Assembly: GCA_019787685.1 (NCBI GenBank)
Contig: JAHNUO010000003.1
Coordinates: 124,001-188,000, forward strand
Source of the DNA: Chiua virens
Taxonomy: Eukaryota > Basidiomycota > Agaricomycetes > Boletales > Boletaceae
DNA length: 64,000 nt
Direction of reading: 5' to 3'
Positions 11,447 through 24,182 of the stretch are shown here, one piece after another (positions within the stretch are counted from its first letter, which is position 1; each line of letters opens with the position of its first letter). The notes under the pieces are model-generated. The model saw only the letters and a list, made by a program, of their open reading frames with translations, searched no databases and had not been told where the DNA came from. A program made the position numbers and the translations under genes.

Positions 11447-13690
11447 TTTTTTGGGGGGTTGTAAAGTTTGAGTAGGTAGTGGATTTCTGAGTCAAGGTAA
11501 ATTATGGGCAAGGTTTTATTTTATTTGAGTATTCAAGTATGTACAACATTCAAATGTAGACTCAAGTAGTCAAATTTATGATCAACAGTGGAACAAAGAT
11601 ACCAGAGTGAAATTAAAATCCAGGAAGGATTGAGGGAACTGGGATAACTGGGACATGTTGTGGCAGTCTCATGTCAATGCAAAGGTGGGAATAGGACCTA
11701 AATAGAGCAAGTAGAGTGGGCACCAAGGGGCAAATCAACCGGTCGCGGAACGAACGTACCGCATTGAAATCGAGACACAAAGGGGGTGGAGGCAAGAGGA
11801 GTGACTGGGAGATGTCAGGGCTGTTTGATGTCGATATAGAGGTGGGAATGGCGGCTAAATAGACTAAATGGAGTGAGCATGATTGACGAATCAATTGACA
11901 GTGAAATGAATGTACCAAAATGAAATCAAGATCTAGGGAGGATCGAGGCAACTGGGGAGACTGGGATGGATTGGGGCCATTTCGGGTGGAAATAAAAGCG
12001 GAACTGGTACCTAAATGGACCCAATGGAGTGAGTACAAAGCAGCGAATGATTCAGTAGTGAAACGAATGTACCACAGTGAATTTGAGGTCCAAGGGGGGT
12101 CGAGGCAAGTGGGGCGGCTTGGTACATGTCGAGGCCGTTTTGCGCAGATAAAAGGGCGAGGATAGCACCCAAATACACTCAATGGAATGAGTGCTGAGTG
12201 CTGAAACGATCGGGGGCGAAACGAATGTACCACAGTGAATTTGAGGTCCAAGGGGGTCAAGGCATGTAGGGTAACGGGGGCGTGCCGGGACCGTTTCGGG
12301 TCGATATAAAGGCATGAATGGGACCTAAATAGATGTAGTAAAGTGTGCCCCAAGCGGCGAATCAACCGGTTGTGAAGCGAACGTACCACATTGATATTTC
12401 AGTCCAAGGGGGGAGGGGAGGCAAGGGGAGCGACTGGGACATGTCGGGGGTGTTTCGGGTCGATGTAACGGCAGGAATGGCACCTAAATAGACTCAGTAG
12501 AGTGGTCCCCAAGCAGCAAATCAATTGGTCGCGAAATGAACGTACCACATTGAAATTAAGGTCCAAGGGGGGGGGAGGCAAGAGGAGCGGCTGGGACTTG
12601 TCGGGGCCATTTGAAGTCGATGTAAAGGTAGGAATGGTGGCTAAATAGACTAAATGTAGTGAATACGAAGCGACGAATCGATCGACGGCAAACCGAACGT
12701 ACCAGAGCGACAATAAGATCTAGGGAGGGTCAAGGCAAGTGGGGTGACCGGGATGCGTCAGGGCTGTTTCGGGTCAATGTAAAGGTGTGAATGGGACCTA
12801 AATATGCTCAATGGAGTGGGTACCAAGTGGTGAAACAATCGGTGGTGAAACGAACACACCACACTGAATTTGAGGTCCAAGGGGAGTCGAGGCATGTAAG
12901 ATAACCGGGACATCCCGGGGCTGTTTCGGGTCGACATAAAGATGTGAATGGCACCTAAATAGACATAATAGAGTGTGCCCCACGCGGCGAATGAACCGGT
13001 TGTGAAACGAACGTACCACATTGATATTTCAGTCCAAGGGGGAGGGGAGGCAAGGGGAGCGACTGGGACATGTCGGGGGTGTTTCGGATCGACATAAAGG
13101 CGTGAATGGCACCTAAATAGACATAATAGAGTGTGCCCCAAGTGGCGAATCAACCGGTTGTGAAACGAACGTACCACATTGAAATTTCAGTCCAAGGGGG
13201 AGGGGAGGCAAGGGGAGCGACTGGGACATGTCGGGGGTGTTTCGGGTCGATGTAAAGGTAGGAATGGTGGCTAAATAGACTAAATGTAGTGAACATGAAG
13301 CGACGAATCGATTGACGGCAAAACGAACGTACCAGAGCAAAAATAAGATCTAGGGAGGGTCAAGGCAAGTGGGGTGACCGGGATGTATTGGGGCTGTTTC
13401 GGGTGGATGTAAAGGTGGGAATGGGACCTAAATATGCTCAATGGAGTGAGTACCAGGTGGTGAAACAATCGGTGGTGAAACGAACGCACCACACTGAATT
13501 TGAGGTCCAGGGGGGTCAAGGCAAGTGGGGTAACCGGGATGTGTCGGGGCCATTTCGGGTCGATGTAAAGTTGGGAATGGCACCTGGATACACTCAATGG
13601 AGCATGTACAAAGCGACGAAACAAACAGCGACGAAACGGACGTACCAGAGAGAATTTGAGGTGCAAAAGGCGAGGTCGAGTCGAAAGCGA
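11447..13690 (+). repeat. Lead sequence plus 159-bp repeat array 3
   Basis: Lead (11447-~11590) nearly identical to that at 9417, then about 13 copies of the 159-bp unit. The gctgtttgatg variant recurs at ~11820, in the same place in the order as at ~50 and ~9780. Long minus-strand open frames (for example 11613-12389) follow the 53-codon period and are not treated as genes. Confidence 0.9.
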
Positions 13691-13860
13691 AGGGACAGCC
13701 CAAAAAGGCAAGCACGTGGGATTTAGCGACTGAAGCGAGCGACCCGACCGAAGCGACCGAAGCGACCGACGCGACCGAAGCGCACAGCCGAGCGAGGAGC
13801 GAGACAGCCGAAATAGGCGTCGGGTAAGATTCTCCCACACCCCGTTCTCCGTTAACTTAT
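13691..13860 (+). repeat. Unit tail 4, truncated; right edge of the Helitron-related block
   Basis: Tail with gcgaccgaagcgaccgacgc repeats and cacaccccgttctccg, matching the other tails up to gttaacttat at 13860. From 13861 (agatttccgac) the sequence is unrelated and the hairpin is absent. This is the junction with unique host DNA. Either the unit ends here or its end has been cut off. Confidence 0.8.
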
Positions 13861-14176
13861 AGATTTCCGACAATAGCGCATTCAGTTCGACCACCAGCCA
13901 CGCATCATATCATGAGTCTGATAGAATCATGTCCAGTGTATGAAGGCGGCTGACTAATTGTTGCCGCGGAGATAGATGATGATAAGGCCTTAAAGCATCA
14001 CTCGCTGGTGACCTCAGGCTATGCTTGGTACCATGATCGGGTGGTTTCGGGCTTTCTAGATAGTAACAACTAATGTGCCTCCTTAAGGCTGACTCGAACC
14101 ATTAGCATCACCCGGGCGTTGCCTGTGCGCAGCATTGCACTTCGATCTCTGTCTTCATTCCGTCAACATAACGCCT

Positions 14177-14900
14177 TCTATGGCGCCTGCACTTGTGGTT
14201 GGTTTCTGGAATGTGAGGGAATGGACTGACTAACGGACTTTGAATTGTATACTAGGCTGGTTCTGGACCATCTGGCGTCGTTTCCGCACTCACATTGTTA
14301 CAAGACCACATTCCCGTTCGAATTCTTGACAAGCAGCCTCACTACAATATCGGCCAGCGCGGAAGCGGGATTTGGGTAAGTGTCAATAGAAAGAACTCCT
14401 AGGAAGTGCGCAGAAGCTTTGATATTTTTCTGTTGTTCTAGCCTCGCACGTTCGACGTGTTTCACTTCCTCCGTGCTCATGAACTTTATCAGAGGGCTAT
14501 GCTGACGCTTGCTATGCGGGAATACAAGCCTGGCACCCCATCGTACATCACCCCCGTTGTATACGATGATTTTTGTTTTCCACTGGCAGGAGTCACTCGG
14601 AAACAGCCTGGGTTGTCATTCCTCGGTGAAACCAGACAAGAGTTTGCTTCGGTGGTGGGAGATATCTGTATTGAAATCGAAGGGCTTAACAGAAACGTAC
14701 GTCACGGTATACGGAACTGCTCCGACGAACCTCGCGTATTAGAATTAAATCCAGCACGTGCACATTTTTGGAGAGAGACCCGACTTGTGAGTGTCGATGT
14801 CCGCGAACGTATTTGATCTCAGTATTGCAGCTTTGCACTTCGTCCAACAGACGAAATAACTCCAGACGGGTTCCAGTTCCTGCTGAGCTCATTGCCAACG
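14177..14900 (+). pseudogene. FAD-dependent aromatic monooxygenase, N-terminal and middle remnants
   Basis: Family: flavoprotein hydroxylases of the phenol hydroxylase/PheA type. Visible pieces: a start with APALVVG and, after a likely intron, the dinucleotide-binding stretch AGSGPSGVVSALTLL (GxGxxG) and RILDKQPHYNIGQRGSG. Past the intron at ~14375-14442 come PRTFDVFHFLRAHELYQRAM and YKPGT. The frame then jumps to GVTRKQPGLSFLGETRQEF and IEIEGLNRN, so the roughly 100 residues that normally lie between are missing. Frames beyond 14700 are broken. The gene continues in inverted orientation and then on this strand again, so it is not functional. Confidence 0.8.
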
Positions 14901-15260
14901 AGAAGTTGATGTCAAATGCATGTCGAGCTGATTGGATGCGAAATTAATGTTAGAAAAGTCGTCATGTCTGATTTTCGGTAAGCTGTATCTGAAAGTGACG
15001 CCTTCCTGTTCTACCCCCCGAGATAGGCCGGATGTTGTATACATCTCTGGGTCGTGAAGTTGAACATTTCGGCGATAAGCTGGAAGACGCTCGGACGTGT
15101 AGGAACCCAGAAGGGTGACTGGAGTGTCCCTTGCAAACCAACGAGACTTTCCACGCGAGGTTGAGCCATCCAAACGGCGGCGCCATCAGCCTTACGGAAT
15201 AGGCTACCAGGGTTCTTGAAAAAATACTATATGAACTACAGTCGATCGGGCGCACCACGG
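14901..15260 (-). pseudogene. Inverted internal segment of the FAD monooxygenase
   Basis: On the minus strand, pieces typical of the second half of the same enzyme appear in two frames: GWLNLAWKVSLVCKG (the conserved LAWKL region after the GD motif), then TLLGSYTSERLPAYRRNVQL and EGVTFRYS. The flanking N-terminal and C-terminal parts lie on the plus strand. The simplest reading is a local inversion of about 360 bp inside the gene, followed by small indels. Breakpoints are only approximate. Confidence 0.72.
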
Positions 15261-15269
15261 TACTCGGGA

Positions 15270-15591
15270 AGCGGATGGATATGCCTAACGTGAATTATCG
15301 CATGAGCCCATCGTAGTAGACGAGATCACGCATACCAAACCCGTGAACACATATGGGGTTTCGGAGGTAGAGGTGTTGGTGGCAGAGAACAGGGCGCCAG
15401 ATGCGCCCGCATTGAACAGGAGACGGAGACGAACGCTGTTCGACCTATTCATCGCGGTGGACATACTTACCGGCTTACCGGGCGGTGAAAGGAGAGCAAA
15501 GGTAGTCGTGGTCAGACCTGATGGTGCTGCGGGTGCCATTGTGCATAGTGTCGAAGGAGTCAGAGCATACTTGAGCAAGATTTTTGTCTAA
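15270..15591 (+). pseudogene. C-terminal thioredoxin-like end of the FAD monooxygenase
   Basis: An open stretch on the plus strand ends with VVVVRPDGAAGAIVHSVEGV and RAYLSKIF, then stop at 15589-15591. This matches the C-terminal domain of phenol hydroxylase-type monooxygenases, where VVRPDG-xx-GA is a hallmark near the end. It is separated from the N-terminal part by the inverted piece. Confidence 0.75.
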
Positions 15592-15700
15592 GCCCATTTC
15601 TGTAAATATCCACTCGCTCTAAGCTGTCGCTCAGGGGGCAGGTCACGTGCGTCGCTACTAGCACTTTGCATGTGTCTTTTGGTATTGCGTTGTCTATCAA

Positions 15701-17054
15701 ATGTCCGCGTACGGTACAACGCGCAACCACCCTGGCTCAGCGTTCGCCACGTCCGCCTCGATCACCCTTTTCAGACGTCTCTCATGGGAAGGAACCGTCC
15801 CACTAGAAATTCGCGTTGATCCCAAAGAACTCCCCGCGAATTCTGATCGCGGGCTCGAATGCTACTACATTCAGGCACCGAGGGTCAGCTACCTGCCATT
15901 GCTCATGCCAGAACTACGAAGATTCCTCATGGATATCGTCTTTGATGAGGCAGCTGGCAAAACGTTGAAGGAAGAAGATTGGTGGTTCGAGAGCGAAGAG
16001 GGCACGCTGCTCAAGTGGTACGTTTTCGTTTGTTTCTCCCATGCTGGCGCGCATCCCCTCTCTTTAGAGGCCCGTGGTTTTTCTTTTGCCACGCTGTGGC
16101 TGTGGACAGTATCTCTGACGCGACACATGTTGGTAGGCATTGGCCGATTGGCTTGATCTATGACAACCATATTATATCGGCTTCAATACGACCTCCTGCA
16201 CCTACGTCGGGATCAGGGCTCAACATGCAAGTTGCACCGTTGAAACTGATCCTTCACCTTGCGTCACCACCGACCGAAAAACTTCTCCTGCCTCCCTCAG
16301 CTGAGTCCTGCAAACAAGCATTCATGGGTCAATTGAAGGAAGCGGATTTCATTCGATGGGGGAACACGAAACGTATGACTAGTCTGCGCAAGGCTGAGCA
16401 AGACGGTATATGGGAGGGTATCAAAGAACGTGAGTTTGCTTCGTCGTTTGGGCCTTGTCCTCAGAACGTTGTGCCTCCTGGCTACCTGGGCGGACTGATT
16501 TGGGTGGTTCTCGTCGATGACCGACATTGGTCCTTTCCAGACAATTTTGATGATTACTGGCGCGTTGCTTCCAAGATCGTACCTACAACGGCGCCGACAA
16601 GACCGAATTCGCCGCCGCCGGCTTCTGGTGGTTCCTTGCACGCACGACCGGCGTCTACGGATCAGCAAAGTGCGTCAGACCGCGATGGGGCATACAATGT
16701 CCGGAGTGTGCCCGTTAGATTATACCTTCCTGACGGACCGGTGATGCAAGATCTCGTACCACCAGTATTAGATGATGGTATGCGTCGATCTTGACCCATC
16801 TTGCTTATTTCTTTCTGATAGTGGGATGTACTTTCTTCTGCTCTTGCCCCTTCCTAGGCTCTTCCCACACGCTCTCGCATTACCTATCGATGCACCTTCC
16901 ACTCCTGTTTTCTCAATCATCACCCGGTTCAGAGCTGGCATACGCCTTGATTCAAGGAATTGTCGCTCCTCCAGAGACAGAAATGGGCTGGCTAGGCGCA
17001 TGTTTAGCTGGGGCAGACGGCTGGGTGAACATTTGTGTCGGCATTTCACGGTAG
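15701..17054 (+). CDS. ATG5: Autophagy protein Atg5
   Basis: Atg5 is conjugated to Atg12 and, with Atg16, acts as the E3-like factor that lipidates Atg8 on the growing autophagosome. Four exons: 15701-16017, 16137-16429, 16541-16777, 16858-17054 (introns 119, 111 and 80 bp, all GT-AG); product 347 aa. Family landmarks: WEGTVPLEIRVDPKELP, LECYYIQAPRVSYLPLL, DWWFESEEGT, HWPIGLIYDNH across the first splice, FMGQLKEADFIRWGNTKRM holding the likely Atg12 acceptor lysine (about Lys173), DDYWRVASKIVP, and the C-terminal GWVNICVGI. All splices keep frame. The start at 15701 gives a somewhat longer N-terminus than usual. The gene looks intact. Confidence 0.95.
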
Positions 17055-20000
17055 AAGACGTCTTATAATGTACTTACCATCTTACTTCTCTCAGTCTCTC
17101 TTACTGTCATTTTCTCGCGCAGATCTAGTACATGTGCCAGGTACCGCCAAGTTGTTACACCTTCGCTTGCCTCCAACCTACGATTTCTTAAAATCTTGGT
17201 CGCTCACTGTTGGTCTAGCTCCACATATTTTTTTCCCATTGCACCGCATGTTATTTCCGACTCGTTCTACTAGTATACTGCACGACATTTGAATGGATGG
17301 CCGCTTCGTTCTCGCCATACCTCGACGGCCCGGATTGATCGCATCTACGGTCATGATGGGACTGGTCAACGCAATCAGAGAATGACCAGATTACTTCTGG
17401 TCCTAACGTCCGAATAACTGATCCCGCCGAGCCTGGAGAAACCGTTGATAAAGTTCACAAAATAGCAGATCCCATCGTCATGATAAGGCATCATCACGTA
17501 TATCGCGCCCATTTGGCTCGCCCACGTACATGCTGCTGCTTTTGCGGACCATGCTAAGAGTTAGTAACGAAGAGCTCGTGCGCGCATTAGTCGCTATACC
17601 GGGCTAGATCACTAGATAACGACAACGACAACAGACAAAAATGCTAAAACTCAATAAAATAAAAACAAATTTCGCATTGCATTCGATGACACCACACTGG
17701 CCAAATATTGGATCTCAAAATTAGATTTTCTTTTGTTTACGCAGGTACACATAGCTATTCCCGTCCTGTGACTGGTCAAGCATGCCGCGCTCACGATCCG
17801 GTGTCACGGCGACCTGTGCATCACAGGCTCGCCACTGACCCTGACTCAGAGTTGACTTTGGGACCGACGACTAATAGTGCAGCCGGACAAGACAGCATTG
17901 CGCTCATAGGTGGCATAGGTTACCCAAGCGTTTCTCCTACCCCGTCGGACTAAACACAGCTGCGGCCGGAGTGTGGGGCTGCTAGCAAACACATCATTTT
18001 TTCCCAAATGCTCACAGCCCTGGAGCCCTGGGCTGTTCCGTCTCGTTCAGAGTGCGCTCGATCATGATGTTACTCCTAGGCTGGCTGCTTTGTTTTTAGC
18101 AGCTCGACTCGGGGGGAAGTCGTGACAACGACTAAAAGACCAACAACCAAATGCCAAAGGGACCGCTATTTTTTTTCCCCACCGTGAGACAGGTTTCCCG
18201 GGTCGTACGTGCCACGAGCATCCACAGCAAGGACAGGAACACCCAACCATAGAAGTAGCCCGGGGCCGTGACTTGGCGTGTTGGGAAAGAGGATCAGTAT
18301 CGACGGTAGAAACCCCGGGCTCACCCGCGAAACTTGTAAAATAGAGTAGATATCCCTATGTTTCACGATGGTTGTTTCCCCGGGCTATCGATCGACACCG
18401 GCGGGGACGTTGATCTTGGACTCTACCTCTGCGACGAATTGTCGCGTCACTTGGACGACGAAAAATAGTACCTCCTTGAAGATTCCAATTTGTTCAACAC
18501 CCGAACCCGTGTGTTCATGGGAATGCCAACCCTAGAACTCTTCATTGCGTAGAGTCAGAGAAAAAGAAAAGGAGAAAGAAAGAAAAAATCGGGACCCGGG
18601 GACACCAGAGATTCCTTGGGAAGCGCGGCGACAGTAATCAGGGATAATCGCCTGTGTACTTCTGCGATGAAAACGGCACAGTGGGGGAAGGTGGGTGAAC
18701 GCGGGCATTGATACCCGGAAGCATGCTCAAGGCATGCTCAGATGGTGTGAGATGGCTTTGGGGGAATCAAATTGGCTTGACCACTGTAGTCCCAAATTCG
18801 CGGCATGAACGGATGGTGTATAGGCAATGAAAATCGTCAAGGGTTCTAATTCAGTTGGATCAGTCACCAGGCTCCATTGGCATTCATGAGACCCTCGTTG
18901 AACGAAGTACGTCGAACAACGATCATTGTGAAAGCCGTGGGATGGTAATACCTATACCACCAATCTGTAAAACTTTTTCGAGTTGGCCCGTTTCACATTA
19001 GAAACCAAGACGTAATCAAGACAAAATATGGTTGCTCACATGATGAAATCTCTGGGGAGAAGCAACGTAGACATTTACACTGCGGTAACCTGTGATGTGG
19101 CACTCACACGCGCAAGGACAAGGACCAATCTAAATCCCTGGTTTGCCCTGGTGTGTTACGAGAATGCGCCCGGCTTTAATGAATCCCGTTCATCGATGAA
19201 CCTGCCTGTACGCTTCGTTGAGACCGGTGGCCAAATCATGACGAAGAAATGTCACGCACAGCAATAAGTAAAAGAACGGTGACAGCCCTGAAAAGATAAA
19301 CATGGAGATAGCGCGTAGACCGGGAGAAACGAAGAACGGACACCACGACTCGGATAGTTAACGCGCATGGTCATCACCAGAAGCGGGTTATATTGCGTGT
19401 ATCGCCTAGATCACTGAGGTGTCTTCCGAGGAGAACGCTGAGGAGACAAAGAACTTGAGGGTCCCAGCAAACGTGGGAGACGAGAATTGAAAACATGAAC
19501 TTCATGATGTATTGGATGATTACGCCCGCATGCAAAAACGTTTGAGCGAATGCATGTGGAACACGCGTGTTGAGGGGAATTCCAAATCCAATTGAAGACC
19601 TCCGCACAGAATCTCTGATATTACTGGCGAGGAGAATTTAGGTACAACCGGCGGAGAAAAACGGTGGTCCTGCCTAGTTGCTGAGCCCTAAAATGCACAG
19701 CCCCTGAGTCACCGTCCCGTCGGCGTGAGGAAGAATCGATGCGAATCGATGATGGGCCTGTGACACGACCCTCTCAGGCTGGGCATGGAAGGACCCTGAC
19801 GAAAACCATAATGTCCCTATGCTTGTCTTCAACGCGAAGAAGATAGACTTACGACCTGCAGGAGAAAGTAAATATCCTACTGATCCCGTGAGCGCGTTCT
19901 GATAAGTATGTGCTCATCACATTTGGTTTAGCAGGTTGAACTTGAAAGCGAGTTGACTCCGACTAACACTACATGCCATTTTAGGCAACGGCAATGTAGG

Positions 20001-22499
20001 CGTCAAAATTACTTACTTGGTAGTGGTAATCAACTCACGCGAGCACCTTTTTTAGTGAGTATTATCTGTGGGACACGCCCGCAGTACCCCTTTTTTTTCC
20101 CGTTCGCGATCAACGGACAGGGAAGATGATGGGTTTCTTCCCACGTTTGAGTACCCGCGTAGGTTGACTTCGTGGAACGCCCACCACTGTGACGTGGCAT
20201 TGACACTTCAAGGATCTCAGCTCTACCTTGGACCTACATCATAAAACGAGGGTGAACGTCACCGGGATGTCCTTCCGGGTTTCCGAACTCGCAATCAGTA
20301 CGACCAGCCAAATGCCATCCATGCATCAATGATAATGCAAGATTGCAAGTGAAACGAGCAACCTGTATCCGTACTATCATGGGTCAGGAAACCCGTTCCG
20401 GTCTACAGGTCCGCTGATTTTTCTTTCGGAGGTTCGGTCCTGATACCTTGTATAGAGACGGCGCCGTGGCCACGCGCGAAACCCCGCAATCAAGATGAAC
20501 CTACTATTGGCAAATGGCGCGTTAAATGTCGTTGCTTGGCAGGAACTACGCACAGTTCACTTGAGTCGGCCCTCGGGCGATTTTGTTTGAATGCGAGCGG
20601 ACGTTTTTAATGGGGGGTCCATCTAGAAGGGCATCGTCGTTGCGCAGCACGCGGCACATCAGCACAATTTCACATTCGGGCAAAATATCGACAACGCTCA
20701 ACTTTGGCCACTAATCTTAGGGCACTTGGTGCTGCATGTGACCCTCACAGCCCCCTTCGGATCCGAATCCCCGAAGTTGACAATGCACTGAATCCTGTGA
20801 CAAACAAGACTCTGGAGTAACCACCGGTCTAGAATCCTCCGGTGTGCAAAGTACTTACACCGCCCACATTTCATTAACGGTGGCGCGACACCGGTCCGAT
20901 TCTTGGTTTCCAGGTGATGCTACGCATTTCCATATATACGAACGAAGATCAAAACTGTGTGTGGCGAGTAGTCATGTTACGGATGGATCCGAGTCTATCG
21001 TGGTTGAATAGGCGCCTGGAACGAAGACGATCATCCGGACCATTCCATAAGGTCGACCAGCAGCGCTTGATCATATCACCAGTTCCACCACAGGCACAGA
21101 TGGCTGGGCGGTACGCTGATAGAACTGAACATTCGATCTGGGAATAGATCGTATGTCTTTCGCCTCGAGGAAGGAAGGTGTGGATGCAATCTGCAATGCC
21201 ATCAGATGTGTCCATGTGGTTTCCCACCGCACTAGACTTGGTGCATCATCACTGATATCCCATCGCAATCAAAGCGACGATCCGTTGGGTACCTTTATTC
21301 CGGATCCCTAACCACAAACGACTGCGGATGGGGACCGGCACTTGATGTAGATTCAGATTATCGTTGATAATCGCGACTTGGGCAATGTGCTGATCAAAGA
21401 TGAGCCACCTGACGAGGCCGATGCCATCTTCCCTTTTCTAAGAATGTACAAAGAAATCTAAAAAGTCGAGGGACCTGACCTGAACAAATTGTCCCGTTAA
21501 TCCCCGTCCAGACCAACACCAGGGTCCCCAGCGATGGTAAGCGGTTGACCGTGTGAGTACCTGTGCTCGCCAGGCAAACAAACAAACCACCGAGCCAGAG
21601 TCACGGACCACCCATACTATGGATTTGTCCAATCAGAAAACCACACCCAAATCGGTTTTCCGGCGCAAACCCGCGTTTTGCCAAGCCGTTCGAAACGTGA
21701 TCCCATAAAAGGGTACGCCGCAGCCTGTCACGCATCATCACAGCCAGTTCGGCCTCCGCTCCTGACAAAGAGATGAACACCTAGACGTCGGAGCATTCAA
21801 AACACCGACACTAAGCACTATTACTCGTCTCTCAGAAGACGAAGAACTTGAAGAAGGGCCCCTGGCAGGATCAGATCAAGATGACTTAATGGTCGAATTG
21901 CCAATCTATCAGAAACTTCTAACTTTGAGTCTCATGTAGTGGCATGATCATACATGGTTCAATTATTATTCAACGTCCTCGGAGGTTAATAGGCTATTCG
22001 TTGATTCTAGTGAATGGTTTAGGCGTCTTCAATGAGATGGACTAACTTACGCAACTATTCTCGTGCGCAGCTTGTCAATGTAGCGGTGACCAACCACTCC
22101 GCGGACTTGGGGTCGTGCTTACACCTCACGTTTCACGAGATAGATCAGCTTAATATGGCGTCCGAGGCAGTATCCTTCCATTCTGACATGCAGGAAAATC
22201 GAGGTCGGCCGGCATACCATATGAAAGCTTATACACACCAAATGGTTGGAACGAGCGGCTAAGCGGCTGAGCCAGTGGACTCACTTGAGTCAAACGCGAT
22301 TCGACTAGAGTCCGCTCCCAAGCTACTTATTAAAGCTAACTTATTATATTATTTGGGGCACCGTGTAAATTACATATTCTATCAGGTAACGTCCTCGCAT
22401 GTGACAAAGCGTCCATGCATAACGGAATGGAACAGAAAAAAAAGAAGCACACTTCTACACATCGAGAAGTAAGTAAAATATATAAATTAAAAAGGCGCT
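17055..22499. other. Long stretch without a recognisable gene
   Basis: About 5.4 kb with only short, unrelated open frames (none above ~92 codons), no conserved motif I recognise and no repeat shared with the rest of the window. Base composition looks like that of the neighbouring gene island and not like the transposon clusters. It could be true intergenic DNA or hold decayed genes too worn to read. Confidence 0.5.
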
Positions 22500-24182
22500 T
22501 TCCCTTTTGCGTGTTACTGTTTCAAACAGCTGCGCATTTGAGTATGAGTGCAGTGCGGCTACCCTGGATGATATGACGATGATGCAGAGACATTGGCAAA
22601 ATAATATAGTGCGTGGAGATGGGCCAGAAGAACTTTCTTCCGCGTGTGACTCGTAAGCATGAAAAGAGAAACCAGGATGGGGTGTAATCAATAGTCGTGA
22701 TCTTTCCCGTCGGAGGTAAGCATCGTGTCATTGGAACATGATCAACCGAGTTTCTGGGCTGCCACTCAGGCTGGTTGGTGGGCAGATCAAGGAGCACGCG
22801 GTCAGCCAAGGTAGCCGTGAGAGCTTGGAAAAGTAACGTACACGATGAGGCGTAAAGCCGTAACTGGTTCAAACTTGACCATGTCATCCGTAGTCGGTTT
22901 TGATAAGGATCATATGGGCTCAGCTGGAGTGATGATTCTTCGGACAAGCCAATCGCCATGGCAGTTTGCGTGGCAAGCTGTGAGAGTGGGCATCAGATTG
23001 TACTGTCACATGCGGTCAGGCAACACGCACGTCACTATACTGACGGAAAGCTGTTACCCCGTGAGCGGCGCATCAGCAACGATTCCATGAATGGGGTGAT
23101 AGGGCATACCATGCCCGCGACCACTTTTGTACTCGGCCCACGCGAGGAGAATTGCCCCTTGCAGGGTCTCGATAGATGGCTGCTGAAGCGAGGTAGACAG
23201 TTGTTCCTGAAAACATTTTGCTTGGTGCCGGCGGCCCTCTATCGAGTGTGTGCAGACACACCTTGGCAATATCACAATATATCTCGGCGACTGCTTGCGG
23301 GCCTCGCGCAACGACTTCGGGGATGTCAGAAAACCTGCACGTAACATGAAGCGCGAGCCAATATGTAGTGTATGTTAAGTCACCTTACCTGGCACCCAGA
23401 GCAGCTATAGAATTCGACAGGAGTGGCGACAAGGCTTGACGTCGAAACTTGTCGTATATGTCCTCGTAGCTGAGAAACGGACACTGCGCGCCCATGTTGC
23501 TCACGAATAATTGCATGAACTGTTGCATCCAGGCCCGCTGGGGAGAAGATGGATTTCCAGTGTCAAACAAGGGTGTCGACCTATATTGGGACGATTGCCC
23601 CATCGATCTTGGGTACGAAAGACCGGATACGGATGGTGTAGGACGGTGACCAATGTGAGATCCTGAGCTCTTGGCATGGTCGAGAGGGTAGGATTGGTAA
23701 CGGACATGGCCGTCGGTACTGTGGCCCTGAGACTGAGATGGTGAGTATGACGAGGAACGTTGCATGGAAAGTAGCGGCCCGGCGGGCGCACTCGAGACAG
23801 GAAAGTCGGGGACAGTGCTCTCGGCCCGTACGAGGGTGTCGTGCGTTGTGTAACCCGCTCTGCCAGCTGGGCGGGTGAGACTGGGTCCGGCGATGGCTCG
23901 ACTCCGCTCGGCAAAGTACCGTTCTCGATCTCGGAATCTGCACTGGATCTTTGCGACTTTACATGCTTCGCATTGAGACTCCGGACTTGGCTGGAGACAC
24001 TTGATCTTTTTGAGACGACTGCAAAGCGAAGAGGGAAGTATGATGGTTAAGAAGCTGTGACTGATGTACGACGTGAGAAGGCAGGTGACCTACCAATTAT
24101 CGCAGGACGTGACGAGACGAGGGCGTTTCTTTTGACTCTGAGATTCTTGGGGAGACTCGATGATGAACTGGAAACCTTCCAT
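22500..24182 (-). pseudogene. Zn2Cys6 fungal transcription factor, C-terminus apparently degraded
   Basis: Starts at 24182. Exon 1 ends at 24094, a 75-bp intron follows, and exon 2 (24018-23389) completes the cluster: CDNCRLKKIKC, then CEACKVAKIQC. The spacing is C-x2-C-x6-C-x8-C-x2-C-x6-C. Next come FRDRERYFAERSRAIAG and a Ser/Tyr/Pro-rich linker. The regulatory middle domain is recognisable: FMQLFVSNMGAQCPFLSYED, LSPLLSNSIAALGA, EQLSTSLQQPSIETLQGA, LLAWAEYKSGRG, MAIGLSEESSLQLSP. Further exons are needed at ~23340-23275, ~23215-23115 and from ~22970. After NRLRMTW (~22870) the usual several hundred residues are missing and frames degrade. The first exons look sound, so this is either a truncated gene or a recent pseudogene. 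Role: DNA-binding regulator, target unknown. Confidence 0.75.

Noticed and set aside
17035..17292. Extra 3' exon for ATG5
   Set aside because: Atg5 ends properly at GWVNICVGI followed by a stop at 17052-17054.
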